Below are positions 23,695-32,655 of a DNA stretch of 47,819 bases, piece after piece (position 1 is the first letter of the stretch; each line of letters starts with the position of its first letter). The stretch lies in the NCBI RefSeq assembly GCF_013004695.1, contig NZ_JABEMG010000021.1:1-47819 (forward strand). Direction: 5' to 3'. A model generated the notes under the pieces. It was not told the origin of the DNA, did no database searches, and saw only the letters and a list, made by a program, of their open reading frames with translations. The translations under genes and the position numbers were made by a program. The DNA comes from Promicromonospora citrea (GTDB taxonomy: Bacteria > Actinomycetota > Actinomycetes > Actinomycetales > Cellulomonadaceae).

Positions 23695-24914
23695 GCGGCA
23701 CGTCCGTCGACCTGCCGGTGTTCGACGCCGAGGGTCGCGTCACCGGCACCGAGACGCTGGCGCTCGGTGCCCCCGGCGCCTGGACGAGGCCGGCGGGGCC
23801 GATCACCTCGCGCGTGGCGTTCGCGGCCGCGCACGTGGTGCCGCACGTCGGCGCCGAGAACGTGCCGGGCGCGCCCGCCGTCGTCGACTGGGACGCCACG
23901 CTCGCCTACCGGCACCGCATCTGGGAGCACGGGCTGGGCGTGGCCGACGCGATGGACACCGCACAGCGGGGCATGGGCCTCGACTGGGCGGCCACGCAGG
24001 AGCTGGTGCGGCGCTCGGCCGCCGAGGCCGCCTCGGTCGGCGCCCGCGTCGCGTGCGGTGCCGGCACCGACCAGCTCGGCCTCAAGGACGTCGCGACGCT
24101 CGAGCCGGGCGACGCCGGGCTCCAGGCCGTCACCGACGCGTACCGCGAGCAGGTGCACGTCGTGCAGGACGCCGGCGCCCAGGTCATCGTCATGGCCTCG
24201 CGCGCGCTGGCCCGTGTGGCCCGCGGACCCGAGGACTACGCGCGGGTGTACGACGCCGTGCTCGCCGAAGCTGACCAGCCGGTCATCCTGCACTGGCTCG
24301 GGACGATGTTCGACCCGGCCCTCGCGGGCTACTGGGGCTCGGACGCGGTGGACGAGGCGACGGCGACGTTCCTCGACCTGATCCGTGCGCACCAGGCGCG
24401 GGTCGACGGCGTCAAGGTGTCGCTGCTCGACGCCGCGCACGAGATCGGCCTGCGCCGCGCGCTGGCGGCCCTGCCGCCGGACGGTGGCGCGGTGCGGCTC
24501 TACACCGGGGACGACTTCAACTACCCGGAGCTCGTCGCCGGTGACGAGCAGGGCCACTCGGACGCTCTGCTCGGCATCTTCGCCGCGATCTACCCGGCGG
24601 CCTCGACGGCGCTCCAGGCCCTCGACGCCGGCGACGCCACGCGCGGACACGAGATCCTGGCCTCGACGGAGGCGCTGGGGCGGCACATCTTCGCCGCGCC
24701 GACGTACTACTACAAGACCGGCATCGCCTTCCTCTCCTGGCTCAACGGCTTCCAGCCCGGGTTCGCGCTGGTGGGCGGCCTGCACTCCGGCCGGTCGCTG
24801 CGGCACCTCGTCGAGCTCGCGCGCCTGGCCGACGGCTGCGGGCTGCTGCTCGACCCGCCGCTCGCCGCCGTCCGGCTGCGGGCCTTCCTCACGACGCACG
24901 GGGTGGTCGCATGA
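23691..24914 (+). CDS. DUF993-family aldolase-like protein
   Basis: A 407-residue protein starting at GTG 23691, which overlaps the oxidoreductase stop. It resembles the DUF993 family, related to dihydrodipicolinate synthase-type TIM-barrel aldolases: VHVVQDAGAQVIVMASRALAR, then PVILHWLGTMFDPALAGYWGS, HQARVDGVKVSLLD with a possible Schiff-base Lys in GVKVSLLD, and LYTGDDFNYPELV. If this lysine is catalytic, it would cleave or dehydrate a keto-sugar acid made by the neighbouring enzymes. The reaction has not been established for the family. Confidence 0.85.
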   Translation: MSGTSVDLPVFDAEGRVTGTETLALGAPGAWTRPAGPITSRVAFAAAHVVPHVGAENVPGAPAVVDWDATLAYRHRIWEHGLGVADAMDTAQRGMGLDWAATQELVRRSAAEAASVGARVACGAGTDQLGLKDVATLEPGDAGLQAVTDAYREQVHVVQDAGAQVIVMASRALARVARGPEDYARVYDAVLAEADQPVILHWLGTMFDPALAGYWGSDAVDEATATFLDLIRAHQARVDGVKVSLLDAAHEIGLRRALAALPPDGGAVRLYTGDDFNYPELVAGDEQGHSDALLGIFAAIYPAASTALQALDAGDATRGHEILASTEALGRHIFAAPTYYYKTGIAFLSWLNGFQPGFALVGGLHSGRSLRHLVELARLADGCGLLLDPPLAAVRLRAFLTTHGVVA

Positions 24915-25771
24915 GCAGGGCGTCGCTGAACACCGCGACGGTGAAGCACGCCTCCCTGGCCGAGGCGTGCGAGGTGGCGGCGGAGGCCGGGTTCGGCGCC
25001 GTCGGGCCGTGGCGCGACGTCGTCCAGGCCGTCGGCGCGCCGCAGGCGGCGACGATCATCGCCGACGCCGGGCTCCGCGCCTCGTCCCTGTGCCGCGGCG
25101 GTTTCCTCACCGCGGCCGACGACGCCGGCGTCCGCGCCGCGCTGGACGACAACCGCCGCGCCATCGAGGAGGCCGCGACGATCGGCACCTCCGAGCTGGT
25201 CTTCGTCGTCGGCGGCCTGCCGGGGTCGACGCCGGGCGGCGCGCCGTCGCCGGACGTCGACAGGGACCTCGTGGCGACGCGGGGCCGGGTGGCCGACCGG
25301 ATCGCCGACCTGGTGCCGTTCGCGGCCGAGCACGGCGTCCGGATCGTCCTCGAGCCGCTGCACCCGATCTTCGCCGCCGACCGGGCCGTGATCTCGACGC
25401 TCGCGCAGGCGATCGACCTCGCGGCGCCGTTCGCGCCGACCGAGGTGGGCGTCGTCGTCGACACGTACCACGTGTGGTGGGACCCGGCGCTGCGCTCGTC
25501 GATCGCACGGGCCGGCCGCGAGGACCGCATCGCGTCGTACCAGGTGTGTGACTGGGCGTTGCCGCTGGCGGCCGAGCCGCTCAACTCGCGCGGGCACGTG
25601 GGCGACGGCTACGTCGACTTCGCGACCATCACCGGCTGGGTCCGCGACGCCGGCTACGTGGGCGACGTCGAGACCGAGATCTTCAACGAGCAGATCTGGG
25701 CGCGGCCGCCGGCCGAGACGGCGGCCACGGTGCTGGCGCGGTACGAGGAGCACGTGGCGCCGCACCTGTGA
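24911..25771 (+). CDS. Sugar phosphate isomerase/epimerase-like TIM-barrel protein
   Basis: A 286-residue AP-endonuclease-2-type TIM barrel, like xylose isomerase-related sugar epimerases. Metal-site segments are visible: RIVLEPLHPIF (Glu), GVVVDTYHVWWDP (Asp, His), SYQVCDW and YVGDVETEIFNE (Glu). The ATG at 24911 overlaps the DUF993 stop. It is the last gene of the operon and is followed by a strong hairpin at 25827. The gene set suggests oxidation, isomerisation and retro-aldol cleavage of one sugar-like substrate. Confidence 0.87.
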   Translation: MSRASLNTATVKHASLAEACEVAAEAGFGAVGPWRDVVQAVGAPQAATIIADAGLRASSLCRGGFLTAADDAGVRAALDDNRRAIEEAATIGTSELVFVVGGLPGSTPGGAPSPDVDRDLVATRGRVADRIADLVPFAAEHGVRIVLEPLHPIFAADRAVISTLAQAIDLAAPFAPTEVGVVVDTYHVWWDPALRSSIARAGREDRIASYQVCDWALPLAAEPLNSRGHVGDGYVDFATITGWVRDAGYVGDVETEIFNEQIWARPPAETAATVLARYEEHVAPHL

Positions 25772-25826
25772 GCGGGGCCGGTGCGGCCGGGGCGGCGCTC
25801 CGGCCGCGCGGCGCCTGATGGTCTTC

Positions 25827-25880
25827 GAGACCGACGGTTCTCGGCTCTGAGCGGTCGCAGAGCCGAGAACCGTCGGTCTC
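25827..25880. terminator. Perfect 23-bp hairpin between convergent operons
   Basis: Positions 25827-25849 and 25858-25880 are exact 23-bp reverse complements (arm begins GAGACCGACGGTTCTCGG) around an 8-nt loop. It lies between the convergent isomerase (stop 25771) and DUF624 (stop 25899) genes and is symmetric, so it can terminate transcription from both sides. There is no T tract, as is common in high-GC actinomycetes. The perfection and length exceed those of the other hairpins in the window. Confidence 0.88.
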
Positions 25881-25898
25881 AGGGGCGATCGGTCGGCG

Positions 25899-26594
25899 TC
25901 AGACGCGGGGCGACGGGCGGAGGGCGAAGCGGCAGGCGCCCCAGACCGCGAACAGCAGCGGCGCGGCCGCGAAGCCCAGGCCGACGGCGGGCCGGACGAC
26001 CACCACCGACACGAGCAGGCCGAGCACAGCCAGCACGCCGGCCGAGACGTACCAGCGCCGGGCCCCGAGCACGAGCGCGGCGAGCAGGACGTCGCGCAGG
26101 CGCGCATCGCCCGTCTCCGGCACGGCCGCGAGCGCCAGCACGGCGGTGACGACGGCCCCGGCGGCCAGGGTGACGAGCACCGGGATCACCGCGGCGCCCG
26201 CCGTCCGGCCCCAGAAGAAGAGCACGTCGACGGCGAGCACGACGACGACCGCCGTCGCGAGCGCCCCGATCGCCAGCCCGCGCCGCAGGTGCCGCCGCCA
26301 GGCCCGGGCGAAGGTGCGCACGACGGTCGTCGACCCGTCCGCGCTGAAGGCGGCGAACACCGCGAAGGCCGCGGCGAGCGCGGGGCCGAGCAGGGGCGCC
26401 GCGAGCGCGACGAGCGGCCAGGTCGAGGAGACCCGGGTCGCCGCCACCAGCGCGACGAGCGGCAGACACGCGACGACGAGCAGCAGGTTGGTCATCAGCC
26501 CCGTGTAGACGGTGCCGAACACGAGCTCGTACGTCTCGGGCCCGAGGAGGGTGCGGCGCCGGCGGGCCGGGGCGGCGGCTCCCACGGCACTCAT
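25899..26594 (-). CDS. DUF624 (YesL-like) membrane protein
   Basis: A 231-residue protein with five to six membrane helices (LLLVVACLPLVALVAATRV, then ALAAPLLGPALAAAFAVFAAF, and others), matching the DUF624/YesL family. These genes accompany CUT1 oligosaccharide importers, as in the Bacillus yes rhamnogalacturonan cluster, but their role in transport or sensing is not defined. The ATG at 26594 overlaps the upstream permease stop. It is the last gene of the six-gene minus-strand operon. Confidence 0.85.
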   Translation of the reverse strand: MSAVGAAAPARRRRTLLGPETYELVFGTVYTGLMTNLLLVVACLPLVALVAATRVSSTWPLVALAAPLLGPALAAAFAVFAAFSADGSTTVVRTFARAWRRHLRRGLAIGALATAVVVVLAVDVLFFWGRTAGAAVIPVLVTLAAGAVVTAVLALAAVPETGDARLRDVLLAALVLGARRWYVSAGVLAVLGLLVSVVVVRPAVGLGFAAAPLLFAVWGACRFALRPSPRV

Positions 26595-27430
26595 CCCTTC
26601 ACGCCCGTCGTCGCGATGCCCTCGACGAAGTACCGCTGGCCGAGCAGGAAGATCAGCGCGATCGGCAGGACCGAGAGCACGGAGCCGGTCATGATGAGCG
26701 CGTGCTCGGCGTTGTACTCGCCGATGAAGGACTGCAGGCCGAGCTGGATCGTCCACAGCGAGCGGTCGCGCAGGTAGATCAGCGGGCCGAGGTAGTCGTT
26801 CCAGGTCGAGACGAACGTGATGATCGTCAGCGACGCGAGGGCGGGCACGGACAGCGGCATGATGATGCGCCACCAGATGCCGTACTCGCTGAGGCCGTCG
26901 ATGCGGGCGGCCTCGGACAGCGAGTCGGGGATCGACTCGTAGTACTGCTTCATGAGGAACACGCCGAAGGCCCCGAAGGCCTGCAGCAGCATGATCGCCC
27001 ACAGGGTGTTGTTGAGGCCCCAGCTCGAGATCATCTGGAACTGCGGGATCATGTACGACTGCCACGGCACGGCGATGGTGCCGATGTACAGCAGGAACAG
27101 CGCGTCGCGGCCGGGGAAGCGCATCTTGGCGAACCCGTACGCGGCGAAGCTGCCGGTGAGCACCTGCAGCGCCGTCACGGCGACGGACAGCACGAGGGTG
27201 TTGCGCACCCAGGTGACCATGTCGGCCCGGACCCAGATGTCGAGGTAGTTGCGCCAGACCACGGGGTCGGGGATCCACTCGACCGGGGCGGTGAACACCT
27301 GGTTGTTCTGCTTCAGCGACGAGATGACCATCCACGCGAAGGGCAGCATGATGCCTGCCGCCGCCGCCATCATCACGACGTAGAGCAGCACGCGGCCGGA
27401 CCGCTGGAGGGCCGACGGGCGGGCGGTCAT
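26591..27430 (-). CDS. CUT1 oligosaccharide ABC transporter permease (MalG-type)
   Basis: A 279-residue membrane subunit with six helices. The EAA loop reads SEAARIDGLSEYGIWWRIIMPLS, and the C-terminus GQRYFVEGIATTGVKG is typical of MalG-type subunits. It overlaps the upstream permease by one base (TGATG) and the downstream DUF624 gene by four. With the lipoprotein and the second permease it forms one importer. As with the importer at 168-3429, no ATPase gene is present, implying a shared ATPase. Confidence 0.93.
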   Translation of the reverse strand: MTARPSALQRSGRVLLYVVMMAAAAGIMLPFAWMVISSLKQNNQVFTAPVEWIPDPVVWRNYLDIWVRADMVTWVRNTLVLSVAVTALQVLTGSFAAYGFAKMRFPGRDALFLLYIGTIAVPWQSYMIPQFQMISSWGLNNTLWAIMLLQAFGAFGVFLMKQYYESIPDSLSEAARIDGLSEYGIWWRIIMPLSVPALASLTIITFVSTWNDYLGPLIYLRDRSLWTIQLGLQSFIGEYNAEHALIMTGSVLSVLPIALIFLLGQRYFVEGIATTGVKG

Positions 27431-28380
27431 CACGCCTCCTTCCGCTTGTTGTACAGGAACTGCACGACGGTCACGAGGATGCAGATGAGGAACAGGACGA
27501 CGGCGACGGCCGAGGCGTACCCGAACTCGAACTGCTCGAAGCCCTTCTGGTAGATGTACTGGCTCAGCACGAGGGTCGCCTGCCCCGGTCCGCCGTCGGT
27601 CATGACGAGGATGAGGTCGAAGACCTTGAAGCTCTGGATGGTGACCATGACGGTCACGAAGAACATCGTGGGGCGCAGGCACGGCAGGGTGACGTTCCAG
27701 AACCGCTGCCACGTGTTCGCCCCGTCGATCCGCGCGGCCTCGTGCAGCTCGCCGGGCACGGTCTGCAGGCCGGCCAGGAACAGGAGCATGTAGTAGCCCA
27801 TGTCCTTCCACGTGCCGACGATGATGACGGCGGGCATGGCCCAGTCCTTGGAGACGGTCCAGCCGGGCAGGTCGCCCTCGACCAACAGGCTCAGGAACTG
27901 GTTGATCGGCCCGTACTCCGGGCTGAACAGCATGTTCCACACCACGGCGACCGCGACGATCGACGTGATGTACGGGAAGAACGCGACGGTGCGGAAGAAC
28001 GCCGCGCCGCGCAGCTTCTGGTTGAGCAGCAGCGCCAGGCCGAGCGAGACGACGATGGTGACGGGGATGTGCACCACCGCGTAGTAGAAGGTGTTGCCGA
28101 GCGCGGTGTGGAAGCTCTTGTCCCCGATCAGCCGCGCGAAGTTGTCCAGGCCCACCCACTGGGCGGCACCGAAGATGTTCCAGCTGGTCAGCGAGATGTA
28201 GAACAGCGTGATCACCGGCGTGAGGGTGAGCACGGCGAAGCCGAGGAAGTTCGGCAGGATGAAGGTCCAGCCGATCAGCGCGTTGCGCAGCTTGAGCGAC
28301 GTGCGCGGTGCCCGGAGGGGCGGACGCCCGGGCTCGGTGAGCCCGAGCGTCCGCTGCTCCTGGGCGACAGGAGTCGCCAT
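27430..28380 (-). CDS. CUT1 oligosaccharide ABC transporter permease (MalF-type)
   Basis: A 316-residue membrane subunit with six helices (first at WTFILPNFLGFAVLTLTPVIT) and an EAA loop (HEAARIDGANTWQRFWNVTLP). The ATG at 28380 overlaps the lipoprotein gene stop. The conserved spacing and overlaps make it part of one transcript with the surrounding genes. Length is normal. Substrate specificity is not visible in permeases of this type. Confidence 0.93.
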   Translation of the reverse strand: MATPVAQEQRTLGLTEPGRPPLRAPRTSLKLRNALIGWTFILPNFLGFAVLTLTPVITLFYISLTSWNIFGAAQWVGLDNFARLIGDKSFHTALGNTFYYAVVHIPVTIVVSLGLALLLNQKLRGAAFFRTVAFFPYITSIVAVAVVWNMLFSPEYGPINQFLSLLVEGDLPGWTVSKDWAMPAVIIVGTWKDMGYYMLLFLAGLQTVPGELHEAARIDGANTWQRFWNVTLPCLRPTMFFVTVMVTIQSFKVFDLILVMTDGGPGQATLVLSQYIYQKGFEQFEFGYASAVAVVLFLICILVTVVQFLYNKRKEA

Positions 28381-29672
28381 CAGCCGACCTCGTTGACGAC
28401 GCGCTCCTCGGCCTCGGCGAGCGCCTCGTCCACGGGCGTGGACTCGGACATGATCGCCGAGTGCGCCTCGCCCAGGATCGTCTGGATCGCGGCCGTGGTG
28501 GGACCGACCGGGTTCTCCGGGAGCGTCTCGTGCGTGGTGTAGGCGAAGCGGGACAGGTCGTCCTGCGGCACGCCGTCCAGACCGAAGACCGTGTCGGCGA
28601 CGGCGTCGTCGATGAGAGCGGGCGTGATGCCGATGCCGGCCAGCGCCGCGGCACCCTCGGGGCCCGCGGCGAACGCCAGGAAGTCCTTGGCGGTCTCGAT
28701 CTTCGACTCGTCGATGCCCGAGTTGATGCCCATGGTCGTCGGGTCGCCGAACGTCACCGGCGTGGCGTCGGTGCCGGTGGTCGACTCGTCGGCCTGCGGG
28801 ATGGGCGCGATGCCCCACTCGAACGTGTCGGCGGCGCCGGACTCCTGCTCCGCGACGAGCGTGCCGATGTACCACGAGCCCATGGGGAGCATCGCGGCCT
28901 TCTGGGTACCGAACTGCGCCTGGTAGGCGAGCTCGTTCGTCGTGACCGTGGCGTACGACGGCTGCGAGCCCTCGTCCTGCATCGCGAGAGCGCGCTCGTA
29001 GTACGGGGCGAGGAACGAGAAGTCGCCGCCGTCCAGCGGGGCACCGCTCTGCGCGAGCGCGAAGCCCTGCACCGTGGACTGCCAGCTGTGCAGGTAGGTG
29101 CCGGTGACCTGCTTCTCCCCGATGCCCTCGGTGAGCTCGGCGGCCGCCTCCGCGTAGTCGTCCCAGGTCCAGGAACCGTCCGGCAGGTCGACGCCCGCCT
29201 TCTCGAACAGCTCCTTGTTGTAGTACAGCAGCCACGAGTCCTGGCGGTACGGGACGGCGTAGGTCGCGCCGTCGACCTCCATGGGCGCGAGGCCACCCGT
29301 CGCGGGGTCGAGCTCCGCCGCCACGTCCGAGATGTCGAGCAGCGTGCCGCCCTCGGTGAACGTGACGTAGTTCTTGAGGTTCTTCACGATGAAGACGTCC
29401 GGCGCGGCGCCGGCCGCCAGGTCGGCGGTGAGGGCCGTGTCGTAGTCGTCGCCCGCCGGGTACTCCTTGAGCTCGACGGTGACGTCGGGGTTGGCCTCGT
29501 GGTAGGCGTCGGCCAGGGTCTGGAACTCCGGCGTGGACGCGAAGTCCCAGCCGGCCAGGGTCAGCGTGACCGGGCCGTCGACGGCCGCGGGCTCGTCCTG
29601 GCCGCCGCACCCCGTGAGGGCCAGCGACGCGACGGCGGCGAGGCCGACGCCGCTCATGATCTTGCGGTTCAT
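28380..29672 (-). CDS. CUT1 oligosaccharide-binding lipoprotein
   Basis: A 430-residue extracellular solute-binding protein. Its signal peptide ends in the lipobox LALTGC (Cys22). The mature part starts VTLTLAGWDFASTPEFQTLADAYHEANPDVTVEL, as in family-1 binding proteins. Start ATG 29672 is preceded by AAGGAGAG. It is separated from the DUF2264 gene by 56 bp that contain a 7-bp hairpin (29699-29718), which may set a higher level for the binding protein than for upstream genes. Context suggests a rhamnose- or uronate-containing oligosaccharide as ligand. Confidence 0.92.
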   Translation of the reverse strand: MNRKIMSGVGLAAVASLALTGCGGQDEPAAVDGPVTLTLAGWDFASTPEFQTLADAYHEANPDVTVELKEYPAGDDYDTALTADLAAGAAPDVFIVKNLKNYVTFTEGGTLLDISDVAAELDPATGGLAPMEVDGATYAVPYRQDSWLLYYNKELFEKAGVDLPDGSWTWDDYAEAAAELTEGIGEKQVTGTYLHSWQSTVQGFALAQSGAPLDGGDFSFLAPYYERALAMQDEGSQPSYATVTTNELAYQAQFGTQKAAMLPMGSWYIGTLVAEQESGAADTFEWGIAPIPQADESTTGTDATPVTFGDPTTMGINSGIDESKIETAKDFLAFAAGPEGAAALAGIGITPALIDDAVADTVFGLDGVPQDDLSRFAYTTHETLPENPVGPTTAAIQTILGEAHSAIMSESTPVDEALAEAEERVVNEVG

Positions 29673-29698
29673 TCCTACTCTCCTTCGAGTAACCCGGT

Positions 29699-29718
29699 CC
29701 GCGACGACGCGGTCGCGG
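29699..29718 (-). other. Short hairpin upstream of the binding-protein gene
   Basis: CCGCGAC (29699-29705) and GTCGCGG (29712-29718) are perfect complements with a 6-nt loop, lying between the DUF2264 stop and the lipoprotein start. Such a structure could protect the 5' end of a processed downstream mRNA or attenuate upstream transcription. At this GC content a 7-bp stem can also arise by chance. Confidence 0.4.
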
Positions 29719-29728
29719 CGGTGGTGGG

Positions 29729-31609
29729 TCAGGGCAGGGTTGCCGTGGTCTGTTCTCCGTCCGGCCAGGTCACGACGGCCTGGTCGATGGTGAGGTCGGT
29801 GGTGAGGTCGAGCCGCGGGCGAGGCAGGTCCGCCGACTCGGGTGCGCGGCCGAGGTGCACGCCGACGCCGACCCAGCCGGCCGGCACCGGGGCGTACCGC
29901 AGCCACGGCGTGGTGGTCGGTCCGGCCAGCGGCGTCGCGTCGTCGTGGACGGCCTCACCGCGCACCGGGGCGACGTCGCCCAGCAGCGGCACGAGCGTCG
30001 AGGCGTGACCGGGTCCGGCTGCCCAGCCGCCGACACGGAGCGCGGCCGCGGCGTCGGCCGGGTGCTCGACGCGCACGAGGCGGACCTCCCAGGCCCCGCG
30101 GACGACCGAGACGGTGGTGACCCGCCCGGCCGGCGTGGCGACGCCGGGGCGTCCGGAGCCGTGGTCGGGCGCCGCGGCGTCCTCCTCGAGCCAGTGGGCG
30201 TCGGCGACCGAGCCCAGCACGACGCCGGTGGCCGGCTCGGCGGGCGCGAGCTCGAGCGGCTCGAACCCCGCGCGGTGCGTCGCGGCGCCGGCCGCGTCGA
30301 GCAGGACCACCGACTGGTCGACCGGCGAGACCCACGCCTCGCGGTCCAGCAGCGGGGACGTGGCGGTCGAGTAGCCGAGCCGCGCGTACAGCGGCGAGTC
30401 ACCCACGGCGTCGCCGGGCACGGCGTGGTCGGTGCCGTGGTTGACCACGCGCACGATGCCGTCGTCCCGGGTGGCGCTGACCGCCCAGCCGGGCGCCGCC
30501 GCGACGGTCAGGACGTCGCCGCGCTCGACCGGCAGGGGCTCGGCCGGAGCCGTCCACACCTCGTGCGTGGCGGGCAGCGCCAGGCCGAGCAGCCCCTTGC
30601 TCGCCCAGTAGGGGGACCCGGTGCCGCTGTACCGCTGCGCGATCGGCCGCCACGGGTGGTGCCAGCCCAGGGTCAGCAGGCCGTCGTCGCCCGGCACGCC
30701 ACGCTCGGCGAAGTGCCGCACGATGCGGGTGGCCGCCTCCCGCAGCAGGCCCGGCCGTCCGACGCCCGCGACGGCGCCCGCCCAGAACGGTGCGGCGGCA
30801 GCGAACCGGTAGGTGAGGCTGCGACCCTGCAGCAGCGGGGACCCGTCGGCGCCCACCAGGGCGAGCGCGTCGTCCAGGTAGCGGGCCAGATGCTTCCGGT
30901 CGGCCGCGGAGCGCACGGCCAGGTCGTCGCCGGCCGCCGCCGCGACGTCCGCCGCGCCCGCCATCCGCGCCCAGAGCACCGGGTACAGGTGCAGGGCCCA
31001 CCCCGCGTAGTGGTCGAAGCTGCGCTCGGGGCCGTCGGCGAACCAGCCGCCGGGACGCCGGAAGCGGTCGTGCGCGGCGAGGTCACGTGCGACGTCGTCG
31101 GCCGAGAACGGGCCGCCGACCGAGCGCAGGAACGTCTCGACGACGATGCGGAACCAGACCCAGTTGTTGTCGGGGTAGCCGTCGTCCCCCACGACCGAGC
31201 CCAGGTACTCGACGGTCTGCTCCTGGGTGGACGGCGCGAGCCGGTCCCAGACCCACGGCCGCGTGAGGTCGAGGATCAGGGCGAGCGACGCGGCCTCGAC
31301 CTTGGCCTGGCCGTGCTCCTCGGGCCGGGTCCAGCGTTCGGGGTGCCCGGGGTCCACGCCGGCGGCCAGCCCCGCGGCGTAGCGCTCGGCCAGCCCCGCG
31401 GGGTCCTCGCCGTCCTCGCCCGCGAGCCGGAAGCCCGCGAGCAGGAACGTGCGCGCGAAGCCCTCCAGCCCGTCGACGGCGGTGCCGTACCCCCCGGGCG
31501 TGCCCGGCAGCGTGACCAGCGAACCGCTCGGCGAGGCGTAGGGGCGCACGGCGTCGAGGAGGCGGTCGGCGTAGGCGGCCAGCCACGCGCGGTCCTGGAG
31601 GCCGGTCAT
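29729..31609 (-). CDS. DUF2264-domain protein
   Basis: A 626-residue protein without signal peptide. The first 390 or so residues form an alpha/alpha-barrel-like region matching DUF2264 (DGLEGFARTFLLAGFRLAGE, then DNNWVWFRIVVETFLRSVG, RSFDHYAGWALHLYPVLWAR, and YWASKGLLGLALP). A beta-rich second half follows. DUF2264 genes are found in polysaccharide utilisation loci next to rhamnogalacturonan- or uronate-processing enzymes, and a cytoplasmic glycoside-processing role is plausible but unproven. The ATG at 31609 overlaps the upstream dehydrogenase stop. Confidence 0.85.
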   Translation of the reverse strand: MTGLQDRAWLAAYADRLLDAVRPYASPSGSLVTLPGTPGGYGTAVDGLEGFARTFLLAGFRLAGEDGEDPAGLAERYAAGLAAGVDPGHPERWTRPEEHGQAKVEAASLALILDLTRPWVWDRLAPSTQEQTVEYLGSVVGDDGYPDNNWVWFRIVVETFLRSVGGPFSADDVARDLAAHDRFRRPGGWFADGPERSFDHYAGWALHLYPVLWARMAGAADVAAAAGDDLAVRSAADRKHLARYLDDALALVGADGSPLLQGRSLTYRFAAAAPFWAGAVAGVGRPGLLREAATRIVRHFAERGVPGDDGLLTLGWHHPWRPIAQRYSGTGSPYWASKGLLGLALPATHEVWTAPAEPLPVERGDVLTVAAAPGWAVSATRDDGIVRVVNHGTDHAVPGDAVGDSPLYARLGYSTATSPLLDREAWVSPVDQSVVLLDAAGAATHRAGFEPLELAPAEPATGVVLGSVADAHWLEEDAAAPDHGSGRPGVATPAGRVTTVSVVRGAWEVRLVRVEHPADAAAALRVGGWAAGPGHASTLVPLLGDVAPVRGEAVHDDATPLAGPTTTPWLRYAPVPAGWVGVGVHLGRAPESADLPRPRLDLTTDLTIDQAVVTWPDGEQTTATLP

Positions 31610-32634
31610 GCGACGAACTCCATGTCCGCGCGGGTGACCGTGCTCCGGAGGGACTCGCCCCGTGCGTAGCGCTCGAGCTCGTCGAGCGCGGCACCCGTCA
31701 TGCGGCGCGCCTCCGTGCCGAGCGAGCCCGCGACGTGCGGCGTGATCATGACGTTCGGCAGGTCGTAGAGCACCGAGGACGACGGCAGCGGCTCGGGGTC
31801 CGTGACGTCGAGCATCGCGTACAGCCTGCCGGAGGCGCACTCGCGCTCGAGGGCCGCGGTGTCCACCACGGCGCCGCGGGCCGTGTTGATCAGGGTCGCG
31901 CCGTCCGGCATGAGGGCGAGCTCGCGCGCGCCGATCAGCTTGCGCGTCGAGGGCAGCTCCGGCGCGTGCAGCGTCACGATGCCCGACGCCGCGAGGAGCT
32001 CGTCGAGCGGCACCAGCCGCGCACCGGCGGCGGCGACGGCCGCCGGGTCGGCGAGCGGGTCCGCCACGAGGATCTCCCGGCTCTCCGGACCCGCGCCCGG
32101 CGCGGTCAGCCGTGCCACGACCTGGCGCCCGGTCCGCGAGAAGCCCACGACACCGATCGTGCGGTCCCGGTTGGACAGCACGCCGTGCTCGTCCACGAAC
32201 GACCAGTCCGACCGCCGTGTCCGGGCCACGCTCGCGAGGAACGGCGCCTTCTTGCCTGCCATGAAGATGGCGGCGACCGTGAACTCGGCGACGGGCAGCG
32301 CGTTCTCAGCCACCGCGTTGGTGACGAGCAGGTCCCGGTCCCACACGGCGTCGGACACGAGGGGGCGCACCGAGCCGGCGCAGTGCAGGACGGCGCGCAG
32401 GCGGGGCGCCAGCTCGAGCACCTCCGCCGTGATCCGCGGCGCGCCCCACGAGGTGACCAGGACCTCGACGTCCGCGAGGCGCTCCTTGGCCGCGGGCGTG
32501 TCGAAGGCCGTGACGTGCACGGGGTCGCCGAGCGTCGCGAGCGCGCGCAGCCGGGCGTCCTCCTCGGGACCGAACTGCATACGCCGCGCCCGGTCGTCCA
32601 TGACGAGCAGGGCCTCAGGTCGCCGCACCACCAC
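31606..32634 (-). CDS. D-isomer-specific 2-hydroxyacid dehydrogenase family protein
   Basis: A 342-residue NAD-dependent dehydrogenase. The Rossmann segment is IGVVGFSRTGRQVVARL, and the catalytic set is visible: Arg in LINTARGAVVDTAAL, the acidic residue in DVTDPEPLPSSS, and His in NVMITPHVAGS. It is the first gene of the six-gene operon that continues to the DUF624 gene. GTG 32634 is chosen because GGAG lies six bases upstream; translation from 32712 would include an inverted repeat in the leader. It may reduce or oxidise a keto-acid released from the polysaccharide. Confidence 0.87.
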   Translation of the reverse strand: MVVRRPEALLVMDDRARRMQFGPEEDARLRALATLGDPVHVTAFDTPAAKERLADVEVLVTSWGAPRITAEVLELAPRLRAVLHCAGSVRPLVSDAVWDRDLLVTNAVAENALPVAEFTVAAIFMAGKKAPFLASVARTRRSDWSFVDEHGVLSNRDRTIGVVGFSRTGRQVVARLTAPGAGPESREILVADPLADPAAVAAAGARLVPLDELLAASGIVTLHAPELPSTRKLIGARELALMPDGATLINTARGAVVDTAALERECASGRLYAMLDVTDPEPLPSSSVLYDLPNVMITPHVAGSLGTEARRMTGAALDELERYARGESLRSTVTRADMEFVA

Positions 32635-32655
32635 GTTCCTCTCCGTCGAGTCGCC

